In this document: piece by piece, positions 47,379 to 56,619 of the stretch
How positions within the stretch are numbered: the first letter of the stretch is position 1
Layout of the letters: the number at the start of each line of letters is the position of its first letter
Assembly (NCBI RefSeq): GCF_024281235.1
Contig: NZ_JAHWXY010000004.1
Location: forward strand, 214,277 to 278,276
Length of the DNA stretch: 64,000 bases
Direction: 5' to 3'
Source of the DNA: Shinella daejeonensis
GTDB taxonomy: Bacteria > Pseudomonadota > Alphaproteobacteria > Rhizobiales > Rhizobiaceae
Program-made: the position numbers and the translations under genes
Notes under the pieces: model-generated
The model's input: the letters and a program-made list of their open reading frames with translations, nothing else
Databases searched by the model: none
Told to the model about the DNA's origin: nothing

Positions 47379-49526
47379 ATGAGGCTCAATTCGGTCGCGA
47401 TCCGCAATTTCCGACGCCTCGAGAATGTGCTGATCGACATTGAGGATCAGGACACGCTCTTCGTTGGTCCCAACAACAGCGGGAAGACCTCCGCGACGGC
47501 GATATTTCGCTGCTTCCTCGGAGGGCGAGAGTTCAGGATCCACGATTTCTCGGTGTCGCGTATGTCCGACTTTGAGGCATTTTCGGCCAGCGGGGACCCA
47601 TCGAACCTGCCCGAGATCCAACTGGATCTTTGGTTTGCGATCGACCCCGACTCGGTCGCTTACGGCCGCGTCTTTTCGCTTCTACCCAATCTTGAAGACT
47701 TCGAGAGCGTCGGCCTTAGGCTGTCTTTCGGCTTCGCGGACCCGGCGAAGCTCCGGACGGCCTACAATGCCGCCTATCCTCCCGAGGAAGATGGCAGCCA
47801 GGGCAAGACCCTTTTCCAGTATCTGGCGATGGATACCAACCTCGCTCGGCACAGCATCGTCCGCTTCGCATCCTTGGTGCGGCAAACGGACGAGGAAAAT
47901 AATGAGTCGATCCATGCTGCCGCGATTGAGCCGGAAGAAGGCAAGCGGCTCCTGAAGCACCTAGTCCGGGTCGAGTTTGTCGACGCGCAGCGCAACATTA
48001 ACGACGATGAAAGCAGCCGGAGCAACCGGCTATCGTCGGCCTTTGCTGCCTTCTACCGGAAGAACCTTCAGGACGCAGGTCCCGCGGCCGATGCTCACAA
48101 GGTCATCGACGAGAACAACTCGCGCTTGACCGATCATTACGAGATCCAGTTTGCGCCCCTTATCGACCTGATAAAGGGCCTGGGCGTTCCCTCCGTCAAT
48201 GACCGGGACCTCAGGATCATTTCGTCACTCAGTCCGGAAACGGCCCTCAAGGGCAATACCGAGCTTCTGTACGTAGACCCGGCCCGCAAGCACGAGTTGC
48301 CTGAACTCTACAACGGCCTAGGGTTCAAGAATCTCATCTATATGGCGATCCAAGTCCGCCATTTTCACTCGCAATGGCTCGCGACGCCTGAAAATCGGCC
48401 GCTGTGCCTCCTGATTTTCATTGAAGAGCCCGAGGTCCATCTGCACGCTCAGGTGCAGCAAGCCTTCATCACCAATATCTGGAAAGTGATCAAAGATTCC
48501 GCCGAGGCTGCTGGGCTTTCCGACGCAGTCCCCCAGATTGTCGTGACCACTCACTCATCCCATATCCTCGACGCCGTCGATTTCGCGAAGGTGCGCTATT
48601 TCCAGCGCTGCCACTCGGCGAACGACGATGCGCCGGGCGGCATCCGTAACGTATCGGACGTTCGCAGCCTTCGCGCGTTCCAGCCGGAAGGGGACATCGT
48701 CGATGGGGTCGTCGTGTCGTCCCAGGAAGCTCTCGATTTTCTAAAGCGCTATTTGCGCCTGACTCATTGCGATCTCTTCTTCGCTGACGCCGCGATCCTC
48801 GTTGAAGGTGCGGTCGAAAAGTTGCTTCTCCCTATAATGATCGAGAAGTCGGCCAACAAACTGCGCAGCTCCTATCTGACTGTGCTCGAAGTAGGCGGTG
48901 CCTATGCCTACCGGTTCGAGGGTCTACTCTCGTTCCTGCGCATTCCCTATCTCGTAATCACCGACCTTGATTCGGTGACGCCGGACGCTGCCGCCAGCGC
49001 CTGTCGCGGTGATACGCAGGACGCCCGAACCTCGAATGCGAGTCTCAAGAATATTCTGGGCAAATCGACCGTCGACGAGCTCATGGCCTTGGGAGCAGAC
49101 GAAAAAATCAGCGACGAGAAAGACTGCTGCATCGCCTTCCAGTGCGATATCACCGTCACCGATCAGGGCAGCCAGCGCGTGATGCGGCCGCGCACGCTTG
49201 AAGAGGCGTTCGCGTACGATAATTTCTCGTTGCTACGCGAAGGGAAAATCACGATCGGCAAGGCGATCCCGCACGACCTCGATGCCGCATACCAGACGAT
49301 TTACGACCGAATCCGTTCCAGCACCTTCAAGAAGACTGATTTCGCCATGAGCCTGCTTGCTGGCGATGAGCTCTGGCAGACTCCAGCCTACATCGCCGAA
49401 GGCTTGGTCTGGCTGGAGGCGAAGCTTTACCCGCCGATCGCACAGCCCAACGGGCCTCTCGGTGTAGAGGAGCCAGCGCCCGTTCCGCCTGGCGACGCGC
49501 CCGCCGCTCCGCTTGGGCATGGCTGA
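47379..49526 (+). CDS. gajA: OLD-family ATP-dependent endonuclease (GajA-like)
   Basis: A 715-residue protein. The N-terminal ABC-type ATPase has Walker A VGPNNSGKTS (about 29-38) and Walker B LLIFIEEPEVHLHAQ (about 345), with VVTTHSSHILDAV as the switch histidine region. The C-terminal TOPRIM nuclease has AILVEGAVEKLLLP (about 471) and ITDLDSV (about 527). OLD proteins nick or cut DNA. Paired with the UvrD-like helicase gene directly after it, this is the Gabija architecture. It is longer than the GajA I know (about 580 residues), mainly in the middle and C terminus. The start follows AAGGGGGATCT. Confidence 0.87.
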   Translation: MRLNSVAIRNFRRLENVLIDIEDQDTLFVGPNNSGKTSATAIFRCFLGGREFRIHDFSVSRMSDFEAFSASGDPSNLPEIQLDLWFAIDPDSVAYGRVFSLLPNLEDFESVGLRLSFGFADPAKLRTAYNAAYPPEEDGSQGKTLFQYLAMDTNLARHSIVRFASLVRQTDEENNESIHAAAIEPEEGKRLLKHLVRVEFVDAQRNINDDESSRSNRLSSAFAAFYRKNLQDAGPAADAHKVIDENNSRLTDHYEIQFAPLIDLIKGLGVPSVNDRDLRIISSLSPETALKGNTELLYVDPARKHELPELYNGLGFKNLIYMAIQVRHFHSQWLATPENRPLCLLIFIEEPEVHLHAQVQQAFITNIWKVIKDSAEAAGLSDAVPQIVVTTHSSHILDAVDFAKVRYFQRCHSANDDAPGGIRNVSDVRSLRAFQPEGDIVDGVVVSSQEALDFLKRYLRLTHCDLFFADAAILVEGAVEKLLLPIMIEKSANKLRSSYLTVLEVGGAYAYRFEGLLSFLRIPYLVITDLDSVTPDAAASACRGDTQDARTSNASLKNILGKSTVDELMALGADEKISDEKDCCIAFQCDITVTDQGSQRVMRPRTLEEAFAYDNFSLLREGKITIGKAIPHDLDAAYQTIYDRIRSSTFKKTDFAMSLLAGDELWQTPAYIAEGLVWLEAKLYPPIAQPNGPLGVEEPAPVPPGDAPAAPLGHG

Positions 49527-51363
49527 CATGGCGAAAGTTGAAACCCAAGCCGACAAGGATGTTCAGGCATGCCTGGAGGGCGCGGTAAGCTTTGCGCTCG
49601 TCGCCGGTGCCGGGTCCGGCAAGACGTCCTCTCTGATCGATGCCCTGGAATGGGTGCGGGAGCACAAGGGAAAGGCCTTGCGACAGAACGGCCAACGCGT
49701 CGCCTGCATCACCTATACCAAGCGGGCAGTGGCGGTAATCAGCGAGAGGCTCGGCTTCGACGACCTCTACGCCGTATCGACCTTGCACAGCTTTCTATGG
49801 GCGCAGTTCGGACGTTTCCATCTGGACATCCGCCAGGCCCTAGAAAAGCGCCGCCTGCCGGATCTGATCGCGAAGGAGCGCACGAAGGATAACGGCGGCC
49901 AGAGCAAAGCAGCGCGCGAGGCCCGGGCAAAGGCCGAACGTTACGAATTGGACCTTGCGGCGCTCGCGGCTGTCGAGCAATTCGATTATGGCGATGCCGT
50001 CTATGGAGACTATCCCAATGGCGTCCTCGGGCATGACGATATCATAATCATCGCGTCCTACCTCCTTGAGGAAAATGCAACCTTCCGCCGTATCCTGGGA
50101 CTGCGCTTCCCGTACATCTTCGTGGACGAGGCCCAAGATACCGCCGAAACAATCGTTCGTGGCCTTAACCTCGCGTGCGAAGACGAGGGTCTGCCGATCG
50201 TGGGTTATTTCGGCGATCCCTGGCAGCAGATCTACGATGAGACCAGTGAGGACTTTGCGCCGCCTCTGGCGGGCAAGACGATCACCAAGGTTGAGAATTT
50301 TCGCTGTTCGAGGAGCGTGATCCGCTTGCTCAACGGCTTCCGCACGGATGTCGCGCAGGTGCCGGCGGGCAAGAACCAGGATGTGGAGGGCAGTGTCGTC
50401 TTCCGCCTGGTGAAAGCGGAGGCTCCGGAAGAACCGCGGAACCGGTATTCAGACGCTCAGACCGAACGCGCACTCGCGCAGATGGATCAGGCAATGGCGG
50501 ACTGGGGTTGGACCGATCGCGACGACGTCGTGAAGCTTTTTCTCGTTCGCCAGATGATTGCCCGGCGGATGGGCTTTGCCACGCTCAATCGGCTGTTCTC
50601 CGGGCAATTCGCGTCCACGCGTGCGCAGGATGCCTTCGAGCGAGGCGAACACTTCCTACTTCTGCCGCTGACGTCCACCATCTGGCCGCTCGTCGAGGCG
50701 CACCGCGCTGACAACAGTCGGCGAGTGATCGATATCCTCAGGCAGCAAAGCCCCGCGTTTGCGGTGGATGGCATCAATGCGTCCAAGAGCCTGCGATCCA
50801 TGGTCGACACGTCAATCGATATCGTCGCCGAGTTGGCGACGCTCTGGGAGGCGGCGACGATCGGCGATATTCTGCGCTGCGCTGCTGACAAACAGATTAT
50901 CCGGGTCGGCGAGCGGCTACAGGCTAACCTGGTCCGCGATCCCCGCGCCGAAATCTATGATGCCGAGCAGCACGGACTGGAGAAGGGCGACTGGCTCGCC
51001 GATACTTTGTTCGGGATGACGACGAGCGAGGTCGCTGCCTACACATCCTTTGTTGGCAAGAACACCGCATTCAGTACCCAGCATGGTGTAAAGGGCGAGG
51101 AATATCCCAAGGTACTCGTGGTTTATGACGACGTCGAAGCCGCTTGGCACAACTACAATTTTGGGAAGCTTCTGACGCCTGGGATTTCAGGGGCCGGAAC
51201 GGATAAGCAAGAGGCCCGTGGCCGCAAGCTCGCTTATGTGTCGTTTTCGCGGGCGCTTGAGGATCTACGGGTCCTGTTCTTCACGACCGATCCTACGGCT
51301 GCCCGCGCTGAACTGATCGCGAAAGGCTTGCTCACCGCAGACCAGATCGAACTCATCTCCTGA
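49519..51363 (+). CDS. gajB: UvrD/Rep-like superfamily 1 helicase (GajB-like)
   Basis: A 614-residue SF1A helicase. Motif I is LVAGAGSGKTSSLI (about 27-40), motif II FPYIFVDEAQDTAE (about 198), motif III GYFGDPWQQIYDE, motif IV-like VENFRCSRSVIRLLN, motif V FSTQHGVKGEEYPKVLVV (about 518), and motif VI KLAYVSFSRALEDLRVLFF. In Gabija the GajB protein senses DNA termini and activates GajA. The ATG overlaps the gajA stop by 8 nt; an ATG three codons later is also possible. It is longer than the GajB I know (about 490). Confidence 0.87.
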   Translation: MADMAKVETQADKDVQACLEGAVSFALVAGAGSGKTSSLIDALEWVREHKGKALRQNGQRVACITYTKRAVAVISERLGFDDLYAVSTLHSFLWAQFGRFHLDIRQALEKRRLPDLIAKERTKDNGGQSKAAREARAKAERYELDLAALAAVEQFDYGDAVYGDYPNGVLGHDDIIIIASYLLEENATFRRILGLRFPYIFVDEAQDTAETIVRGLNLACEDEGLPIVGYFGDPWQQIYDETSEDFAPPLAGKTITKVENFRCSRSVIRLLNGFRTDVAQVPAGKNQDVEGSVVFRLVKAEAPEEPRNRYSDAQTERALAQMDQAMADWGWTDRDDVVKLFLVRQMIARRMGFATLNRLFSGQFASTRAQDAFERGEHFLLLPLTSTIWPLVEAHRADNSRRVIDILRQQSPAFAVDGINASKSLRSMVDTSIDIVAELATLWEAATIGDILRCAADKQIIRVGERLQANLVRDPRAEIYDAEQHGLEKGDWLADTLFGMTTSEVAAYTSFVGKNTAFSTQHGVKGEEYPKVLVVYDDVEAAWHNYNFGKLLTPGISGAGTDKQEARGRKLAYVSFSRALEDLRVLFFTTDPTAARAELIAKGLLTADQIELIS

Positions 51364-51922
51364 GTTTGCGGCACGTCGTCTTGCCCCAGCCGTCGGTACG
51401 AGCCGGAGCTTGTTCGCGACGCGGGAAAGTACTCTGTCTGCTATCGGCTGAAGTGCCCCAAGCGGAGAGTGCTGTATAGGATGTGCAATTTGGCAACCTT
51501 TATGTTGGCAACCGGACCGGCAACTGACGATCTCGGCTCTGCCGATAATGTAGGTCGGTTACCTCATCTTGAAAAACTCGCGTGTTTGAAGGAGCGTGTG
51601 AAGAATGCTCCGAGCCGCTCAAGTCGAATGGGAAGCGTTGCGCATGGTGCTCGATCAGGGATGCCGATCGAATGAATGCCGCCACTAACAATCCATTCAG
51701 AATCTTGGAAAACCACGGGCTTCTCGAGGGATACTTTAAAAATTTCCCGCGGAGACCGCGCGTCCCGTACAAGTAGGCCCTCTCCGTCGACTTTTGAACT
51801 GGCAATACCGGATATACTCGCATGCGTAGTCAGACATGCCACGTTAGCCTATGGCAGCTTTCGGGCGTTCAAGATCCCATAGCGAATGACCGAAAAGGCG
51901 TCGGAGGCAGCCGATCACCGCT
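51364..51922. other. Mostly non-coding spacer between gajB and the trb operon 3' end
   Basis: A 559-bp region with one possible small zinc-knuckle ORF (51582-51776). TTGGCAACC occurs twice as a direct repeat (51490-51498 and 51505-51513). No insertion sequence, attachment site or clear terminator is visible. It is the junction between the low-GC defence module and the GC-rich transfer module. Confidence 0.5.
51582..51776 (+). CDS. Possible small zinc-knuckle protein
   Basis: A 64-residue frame starting GTG. It has CEEC and CAWC motifs ten residues apart, a two-knuckle zinc ribbon pattern, followed by a polar region and a basic C terminus (FPRRPRVPYK). There is no clear ribosome site, so it may be a real small gene downstream of gajB, a remnant of a larger one, or chance. 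Confidence 0.3.
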   Translation: MFEGACEECSEPLKSNGKRCAWCSIRDADRMNAATNNPFRILENHGLLEGYFKNFPRRPRVPYK

Positions 51923-52144
51923 TTATGAAAGTTCCCGTCGTGCCTTGGCGAACCCGCGATCCGTGGCGATGAAGCGCTCCAGCATGGGCACGATAAGCCT
52001 GACGGGATCGGCGGCGGGCTGGCCGCTCTCGCGGGCCAGCACCTCGGCATAGGCGACCAGATCGCGGTTAAGCGGCGCGGGCAGTTCCACCGTCACCTTG
52101 ACGGGCTTGTCGTCGGGCAGCGGGCCGAGTTTCAGTTTCGTCAT
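51923..52144 (-). CDS. DUF2274 family protein (end of trb operon)
   Basis: A 73-residue protein starting MTKLKLGPLPDDKPVKVTVE, the recognisable DUF2274 opening, with a ribbon-helix-helix-like strand (VKVTVELPAPLNRDL) and helices. It starts 2 nt after trbI ends. The family is regularly found directly after trbI in alphaproteobacterial conjugation operons; its role is unknown, perhaps regulatory. Confidence 0.85.
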   Translation of the reverse strand: MTKLKLGPLPDDKPVKVTVELPAPLNRDLVAYAEVLARESGQPAADPVRLIVPMLERFIATDRGFAKARRELS

Positions 52145-52146
52145 GG

Positions 52147-53274
52147 TCAACCTCCAGTCGGCTCGAACACAAGGTCGCGGGTGACGATGATCCTGACCGG
52201 GAAACCGGGCCGGATGGTGAGCGTCGGCGCAACCTGCAACTGACGCTGCACGATCTGCTGGCCTGCCTGATTGACCGTATCCTGCGCCCCGTCTCGGATA
52301 GCTCGAACAAGCCGGTCCTCGTCGCTCGTCGCCAGCTCCGTGCCGACTGCGAGCAGCGTGGACAACCCTGCGGCCTTCATCAGGGCCCACCAATGATAAT
52401 CGACGCTATCCTCAAGCCCGGCATAGCCGCTGGCGTCCGCGCCCGGGAGGCGCTCAAGGACGATGGAACGACCACCGGGCAGGATCAGGCGATTCCACAC
52501 CAGCAACACGCGGCGCTGGCCGAAGGTCACGCCGTCATCGTATTGGCCGATGATGCGGGTGCCCTGCGGGATCAGCAGCATCGAGCCGGTGGGACTGTCA
52601 TAGACGTTCTCGGTGACTTGCGCCGTGATCTGCCCCGGAAGGTCGGAACGGATGCCGGTGATGAGCGCGGCCGGGATCACGGCTCCGGCCTGAAGAATAT
52701 AGGGCGATGCCGGCGGCGCAACGCGATCCGGGGCGACGGTCTGCCGGTCCACCGGCCTGTTGAGGAAAGCTGCATGGCCGTTCTGGTCGTCCGACTGCCC
52801 GCCGAAGCCAAGCCCTGCAAGGTCGGGCATGGCGGTGCCGGCTGGCGCTCCCGTGCGCGGACCGAACTGGAAAAAGACGTTGCTCAAGCGCGCGGCTTCT
52901 TCCTCGGCCCTGCGGCGTTCTTCCTCTGGATCGACGGCGGGCGTCGCCATGACGGGCGGTGCAACCGGCTGGCCCCTGTTCTGAGCATCGAGGATGGGGC
53001 GGCCCAAATCTCCGGGCAGCGCGGGGCCGAGAACCGGGCCGGTATAGTCGCGTGGCAAGCCGGACAGGCCGTCCGCCGTGGGCCGGTTCTCGGTAGAATA
53101 GAGTTCCTCGCCGCCCGGTCCTACATCGCGGGTCTGGAGAGCGTAGATGAGCGCCCCGCCGATGCCGAGCAAGGCGACGGCACCGACGCCTGCCAGTATC
53201 TTGCGGGACAGGCGGGTGACGCGGGGCGATTCAGCGCGCAGGCGCATGGGGGCGGCGGTATCGGTATCGCTCAT
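52147..53274 (-). CDS. trbI: Conjugal transfer protein TrbI (VirB10-like)
   Basis: A 375-residue protein. It has one transmembrane helix near residue 30 (ILAGVGAVALLGIGGALIYA), a proline-rich periplasmic stretch, and a C-terminal VirB10 domain (LQAGAVIPAALITGIRSDLP, YDSPTGSMLLIPQGTRIIGQ). It spans inner and outer membranes in the type IV secretion core complex. It overlaps trbG by 4 nt. Confidence 0.95.
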   Translation of the reverse strand: MSDTDTAAPMRLRAESPRVTRLSRKILAGVGAVALLGIGGALIYALQTRDVGPGGEELYSTENRPTADGLSGLPRDYTGPVLGPALPGDLGRPILDAQNRGQPVAPPVMATPAVDPEEERRRAEEEAARLSNVFFQFGPRTGAPAGTAMPDLAGLGFGGQSDDQNGHAAFLNRPVDRQTVAPDRVAPPASPYILQAGAVIPAALITGIRSDLPGQITAQVTENVYDSPTGSMLLIPQGTRIIGQYDDGVTFGQRRVLLVWNRLILPGGRSIVLERLPGADASGYAGLEDSVDYHWWALMKAAGLSTLLAVGTELATSDEDRLVRAIRDGAQDTVNQAGQQIVQRQLQVAPTLTIRPGFPVRIIVTRDLVFEPTGG

Positions 53275-54269
53275 GAGGACGATCCTCCCGAGGTCGTGCT
53301 GGCTGGCTCTGCTGCGGCCTGCGTGGGGTTGGTGCGGACGATCCTGACGACCTGCTGGCGGTTGCCGCTGCCAAGGCGCAGCTCGGCCGCGCCGAACAGG
53401 CGGTCCACGATCAGGACGTTCTGGTGGATGCGGGAATTGACGATTTGCGGCTCGCCGTTCGCGCCAAGCACGAAGATGGGCGGCATCTCGCCCTGCACGA
53501 TCCCGGCCGGGAAGACGACATAGACGCGCCGTCCATCGTCGAAAACGGAAACCGGCCGCCATGGCGGGCTGTCGCCCTGCACCTGCAAGGCGTAGCGATA
53601 ATTCCGCGCCGCTTCGGCCGGAATGATCGGCGCGGCCAGAACGGCTCGGCGCTGGCCGGGCGTTGCGGGATAGGACCATGCGACGGAAGGCATGTAGAGT
53701 GATTCCCGCGCGCGCAGCTCGATCATGTAGGTGCGCCGGTCGGTGGTGACGACAAGGTTGGTGGAAATGTCCGGGCGTGTCGGCTTCACGAGGATATGGA
53801 CACGGCGGTTTGCACCGCTGCCGCTCTCGGTGTCGCCGATGATCCAGCGGGCGGTGTCGCCCGCCGCAATCGGCCCCGCGCCTGTCAGGCTCTCGCCCGG
53901 CTCCAGCGCTATCGTCGTGATCTGCCCGACTGCGGCATAGACCTGATAGAGCGCGCCTTCCGACCACGGATATATCTGGATGGCGTTGTAGTAACCGGCG
54001 CGGCGCGGCTCGACGCGGGCGGCGGCATTGGCGTTCTCGACGCGGCCGGTCGGCGTGCCGGCAGCCGTGCCGCCGCGTGCGACGGTCCATGCCGGGGGCA
54101 CATGCAACGGCCGGGGCGTGTTGTCGGCTGCTGCCGCCTGCACGGTCGGCAGCGGCGGCACGCTGGCATCGTAGCTGAATTGCGGCGTCCGGTTGGTGGC
54201 GCAGCCTGCGAGCATGGTGGCCAAAAGCAGCACGGCCGCGATTGTCGGGGTGCGGGTGATCGTCCTCAT
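53271..54269 (-). CDS. trbG: Conjugal transfer lipoprotein TrbG (VirB9-like)
   Basis: A 332-residue protein with a signal peptide and lipobox LATMLAGC. The VirB9-type domain includes YPWSEGALYQVYAAVGQITT, VVTTDRRTYMIELRA, and PPWRPVSVFDDGRRVYVVFP. It forms the outer-membrane core with TrbI. It overlaps trbF and trbI by 4 nt each. Confidence 0.95.
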   Translation of the reverse strand: MRTITRTPTIAAVLLLATMLAGCATNRTPQFSYDASVPPLPTVQAAAADNTPRPLHVPPAWTVARGGTAAGTPTGRVENANAAARVEPRRAGYYNAIQIYPWSEGALYQVYAAVGQITTIALEPGESLTGAGPIAAGDTARWIIGDTESGSGANRRVHILVKPTRPDISTNLVVTTDRRTYMIELRARESLYMPSVAWSYPATPGQRRAVLAAPIIPAEAARNYRYALQVQGDSPPWRPVSVFDDGRRVYVVFPAGIVQGEMPPIFVLGANGEPQIVNSRIHQNVLIVDRLFGAAELRLGSGNRQQVVRIVRTNPTQAAAEPASTTSGGSSS

Positions 54270-54955
54270 TGGCTCATCTCCCGCGACCACGAAATTGCAT
54301 TGACATAGATTCCCAACGGGTTGGCGCGCAGGCGCTCGGCGTCGCGCGGTGGCTGGATGACGATGGTGAGGATGGCTGTCCATCGCTCGGTCGTGGCGAG
54401 CTGGCCGTTCTCGAAATGGCGTTCGGTCCACGCCACGCGGAAACTGTTCGGCGATGCGCGGATGACGCTCGAGACTTCGACGGCGACCTGCTGACGGCCG
54501 ACCTTGGCGAAAGGATCATTGGCGCGGGCGTAGTCGTTGAGCGCCGCCGCGCCGCGATCCGTGGTCCACTCATAGGCGCGAAGCCAGTTCTGGCGGACAA
54601 TGATCGCGTCGGCCGGGATCGCGCGCACCTGCTCGATGAAGCGGCCGAGATGGAAAGCAATCTGCGGGTCGGTCGGGCGATAGTCGGCGGCGGCCGGTGC
54701 GACGGTCTGCGCCTGCCCGAGATTATCGACCTGCACCACCCACGGCACCACGGTCCCGCGTGCGGATTGCCAGACCAGCGCCGAGGCGAAGGCGGCCGAA
54801 AGGATCAGCGAGCCGAAGGCCATGAGCCGCCAGTTTCTCGCCTGCACGCGGGCCGATCCGATGCGCTCGTCCCATGCCTGCGCGGCCTTCTGATAGGGCG
54901 TCTCGGGTTCCGGCGATTTGCCGTAGTGGGTTGCTGGTCGTTTGAAGATGCTCAT
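54266..54955 (-). CDS. trbF: Conjugal transfer protein TrbF (VirB8-like)
   Basis: A 229-residue protein with one N-terminal helix (WRLMAFGSLILSAAFASALV) and a VirB8-like periplasmic domain (YRPTDPQIAFHLGRFIEQVR, FRVAWTERHFENGQ). It is an inner-membrane scaffold of the secretion channel. It overlaps trbL and trbG by 4 nt each. Confidence 0.95.
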   Translation of the reverse strand: MSIFKRPATHYGKSPEPETPYQKAAQAWDERIGSARVQARNWRLMAFGSLILSAAFASALVWQSARGTVVPWVVQVDNLGQAQTVAPAAADYRPTDPQIAFHLGRFIEQVRAIPADAIIVRQNWLRAYEWTTDRGAAALNDYARANDPFAKVGRQQVAVEVSSVIRASPNSFRVAWTERHFENGQLATTERWTAILTIVIQPPRDAERLRANPLGIYVNAISWSREMSQ

Positions 54956-56337
54956 GAGCGGTCACTTTCGGAAAGGTTGACGGAGGAACCGGAGCCGTGG
55001 CTGTCGCCGGAGCGGACGGCATGGGCTGTCATGGTGGTGCCGTGGTTGAGGGCTTGCCGGCGCTGCATCCGCTGCGCCCAAGCCGGAGGACCATCGGGGG
55101 AAGTCGGCGGCGCGGCGGCCGGGGCGGCGCTCGCGCCGCCGACCGTGCCCATGGTCGAGCTGCCGCCGGTCGAGCCGAAGCCGGCCTTTGCGCCAGCGGA
55201 GAAGCTGGACTTAACGCTTTCGCTTGCCTGGGATGTTGCGCTGGAGGCTGCGCGTTTGAGCGGCGAGACGACGGCCGAGCCTGCCGCTCGGGCGACACCG
55301 CCGAGGCCGGAGGCAACGCCCGCCGCCCCGGTCTGGCCGAGCGAGCCGAGGCTATAGGCAGCGGTCGCCGCGCCCGCGGCCGTTGCGCCTCCGCGAACGG
55401 CCGCGGCTCCACTGGACAGGGCAGCAGCGCCACCCTTCGCGGCAAGCATGGCCCCGCCACCGGCCGCCGCGCCGCCCGCAAGCACCATGCCGCCAGCAGC
55501 GAGGCCGGTTCCCACGGCTGCGCCCGCGCCGAGCTGCGGGCCGCCCGAGACGATGCCGCTGGCGATGCCGGGGCCGAAGATGCCGAGGCCGAGCAGCGAC
55601 AGCGCGGCGAGCACAATCGCCATGGCGTCGTCGATGGTCGGGGTTGCCCCGCCGAAACCGGCCGTGAATTGCGAAAACAAGGTGCTGCCGATGCCGATGA
55701 TGACGGCGAGCACCAAGACCTTAATGCCGGATGACACCACGTTGCCGAGCACCTTTTCGGCCATGAAGGCGGTCTTGCCGAAAAGGCCGAAGGGGATGAG
55801 GACGAAGCCGGCTAGCGTGGTCAGCTTGAACTCGATCAGCGTCACGAAAAGCTGGATGGCGAGGATGAAGAAAGCCAGCACGACCAGCGCCCATGCGAAC
55901 AGCAGGCACGCGATCTGGATGAAGTTCTCGAAGAAGGCGATCCAGCCCATCAGGTCGGAAATGGAATCGAGCAGCGGGCGGCCGGCGTCGAGGCCGGTCT
56001 GCGCCACGCGGCCCGGCCGCATCAGGTCGGTGACAGAAAAGCCGGTGCCCGACGCCATGAGGCCGAGGTCGGCGAAGCTCTCAAAGACGATCCGCGCTAG
56101 ATTGTTCCAGTTGGAAATGATGTAGGCGAAGACGCCGACGAACAGGGTCTTTTTGACCAACCGGGCGATGATGTCGTCATCCGCGCCCCATGCCCAAAAC
56201 AGTGCGGCGAGCGTAATGTCGATGACGATGAGCGTCGTGGCTATGAAGGCGACCTCGCCGCTGAGCAGCCCGAACCCGCTGTCGATGTAGGAGGTGAAGA
56301 CCCCGAGAAAATTGTCGATGACGCCCGTGCTGCCCAT
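54952..56337 (-). CDS. trbL: Conjugal transfer membrane protein TrbL (VirB6-like)
   Basis: A 461-residue polytopic protein. The first 290 residues have about six or seven helices (IDNFLGVFTSYIDSGFGLL, VVLAFFILAIQLFVTLIEFK). The last 170 are Gly/Ala/Ser-rich and soluble, as in other TrbL proteins. It lines the inner-membrane channel. It starts 2 nt after trbK. Confidence 0.95.
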   Translation of the reverse strand: MGSTGVIDNFLGVFTSYIDSGFGLLSGEVAFIATTLIVIDITLAALFWAWGADDDIIARLVKKTLFVGVFAYIISNWNNLARIVFESFADLGLMASGTGFSVTDLMRPGRVAQTGLDAGRPLLDSISDLMGWIAFFENFIQIACLLFAWALVVLAFFILAIQLFVTLIEFKLTTLAGFVLIPFGLFGKTAFMAEKVLGNVVSSGIKVLVLAVIIGIGSTLFSQFTAGFGGATPTIDDAMAIVLAALSLLGLGIFGPGIASGIVSGGPQLGAGAAVGTGLAAGGMVLAGGAAAGGGAMLAAKGGAAALSSGAAAVRGGATAAGAATAAYSLGSLGQTGAAGVASGLGGVARAAGSAVVSPLKRAASSATSQASESVKSSFSAGAKAGFGSTGGSSTMGTVGGASAAPAAAPPTSPDGPPAWAQRMQRRQALNHGTTMTAHAVRSGDSHGSGSSVNLSESDRS

Positions 56338-56339
56338 GG

Positions 56340-56606
56340 TCAGCGCGCCCCGCTGCGGTCACGGCCGAGGAAACGGTCGCGGGATTCAGCCCATGCGGCG
56401 AGGCAGTCGGCGTCACTCGCCGCCGCCTCGCCGAGCTGTTGGCAATGGCGCAGGTTCTCGCGCAGGGGATCGGCCGGCGGCTGGAGGGTCGGCGCGGGTG
56501 GTGACGCGGAAGGTTCGTCCTTCCGCGCCATGTCGATTGCGGTCGCCGTGACGGCGATGGCGATGAATACAACGGCCCCGAGCCGCGCCAGCATCTTGCC
56601 GTCCAT
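56340..56606 (-). CDS. trbK: TrbK-like putative entry exclusion protein (TrbK-alt)
   Basis: An 88-residue protein. It has one N-terminal helix (LARLGAVVFIAIAVTATAID), a proline-rich linker, and a C-terminal Cys-containing segment (RHCQQLGEAAASDADCLAAW) typical of the TrbK-alt family. It may block entry of a second copy of the element. It lies between trbJ and trbL, where trbK normally sits. Confidence 0.85.
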   Translation of the reverse strand: MDGKMLARLGAVVFIAIAVTATAIDMARKDEPSASPPAPTLQPPADPLRENLRHCQQLGEAAASDADCLAAWAESRDRFLGRDRSGAR

Positions 56607-56619
56607 GGCGAGCCTCCCG

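Noticed and set aside
47379..51363. PARIS or retron/Septu-type defence system
   Set aside because: The first protein has a TOPRIM nuclease fused to the ATPase and the second is a full SF1 helicase, which fits Gabija and not AriA/AriB, PtuA/PtuB or a reverse-transcriptase system.
51822..51922. Strong terminator of the trb operon
   Set aside because: CTATGG/CCATAG pairs and some GC runs exist, but no stable stem with a T run could be placed.
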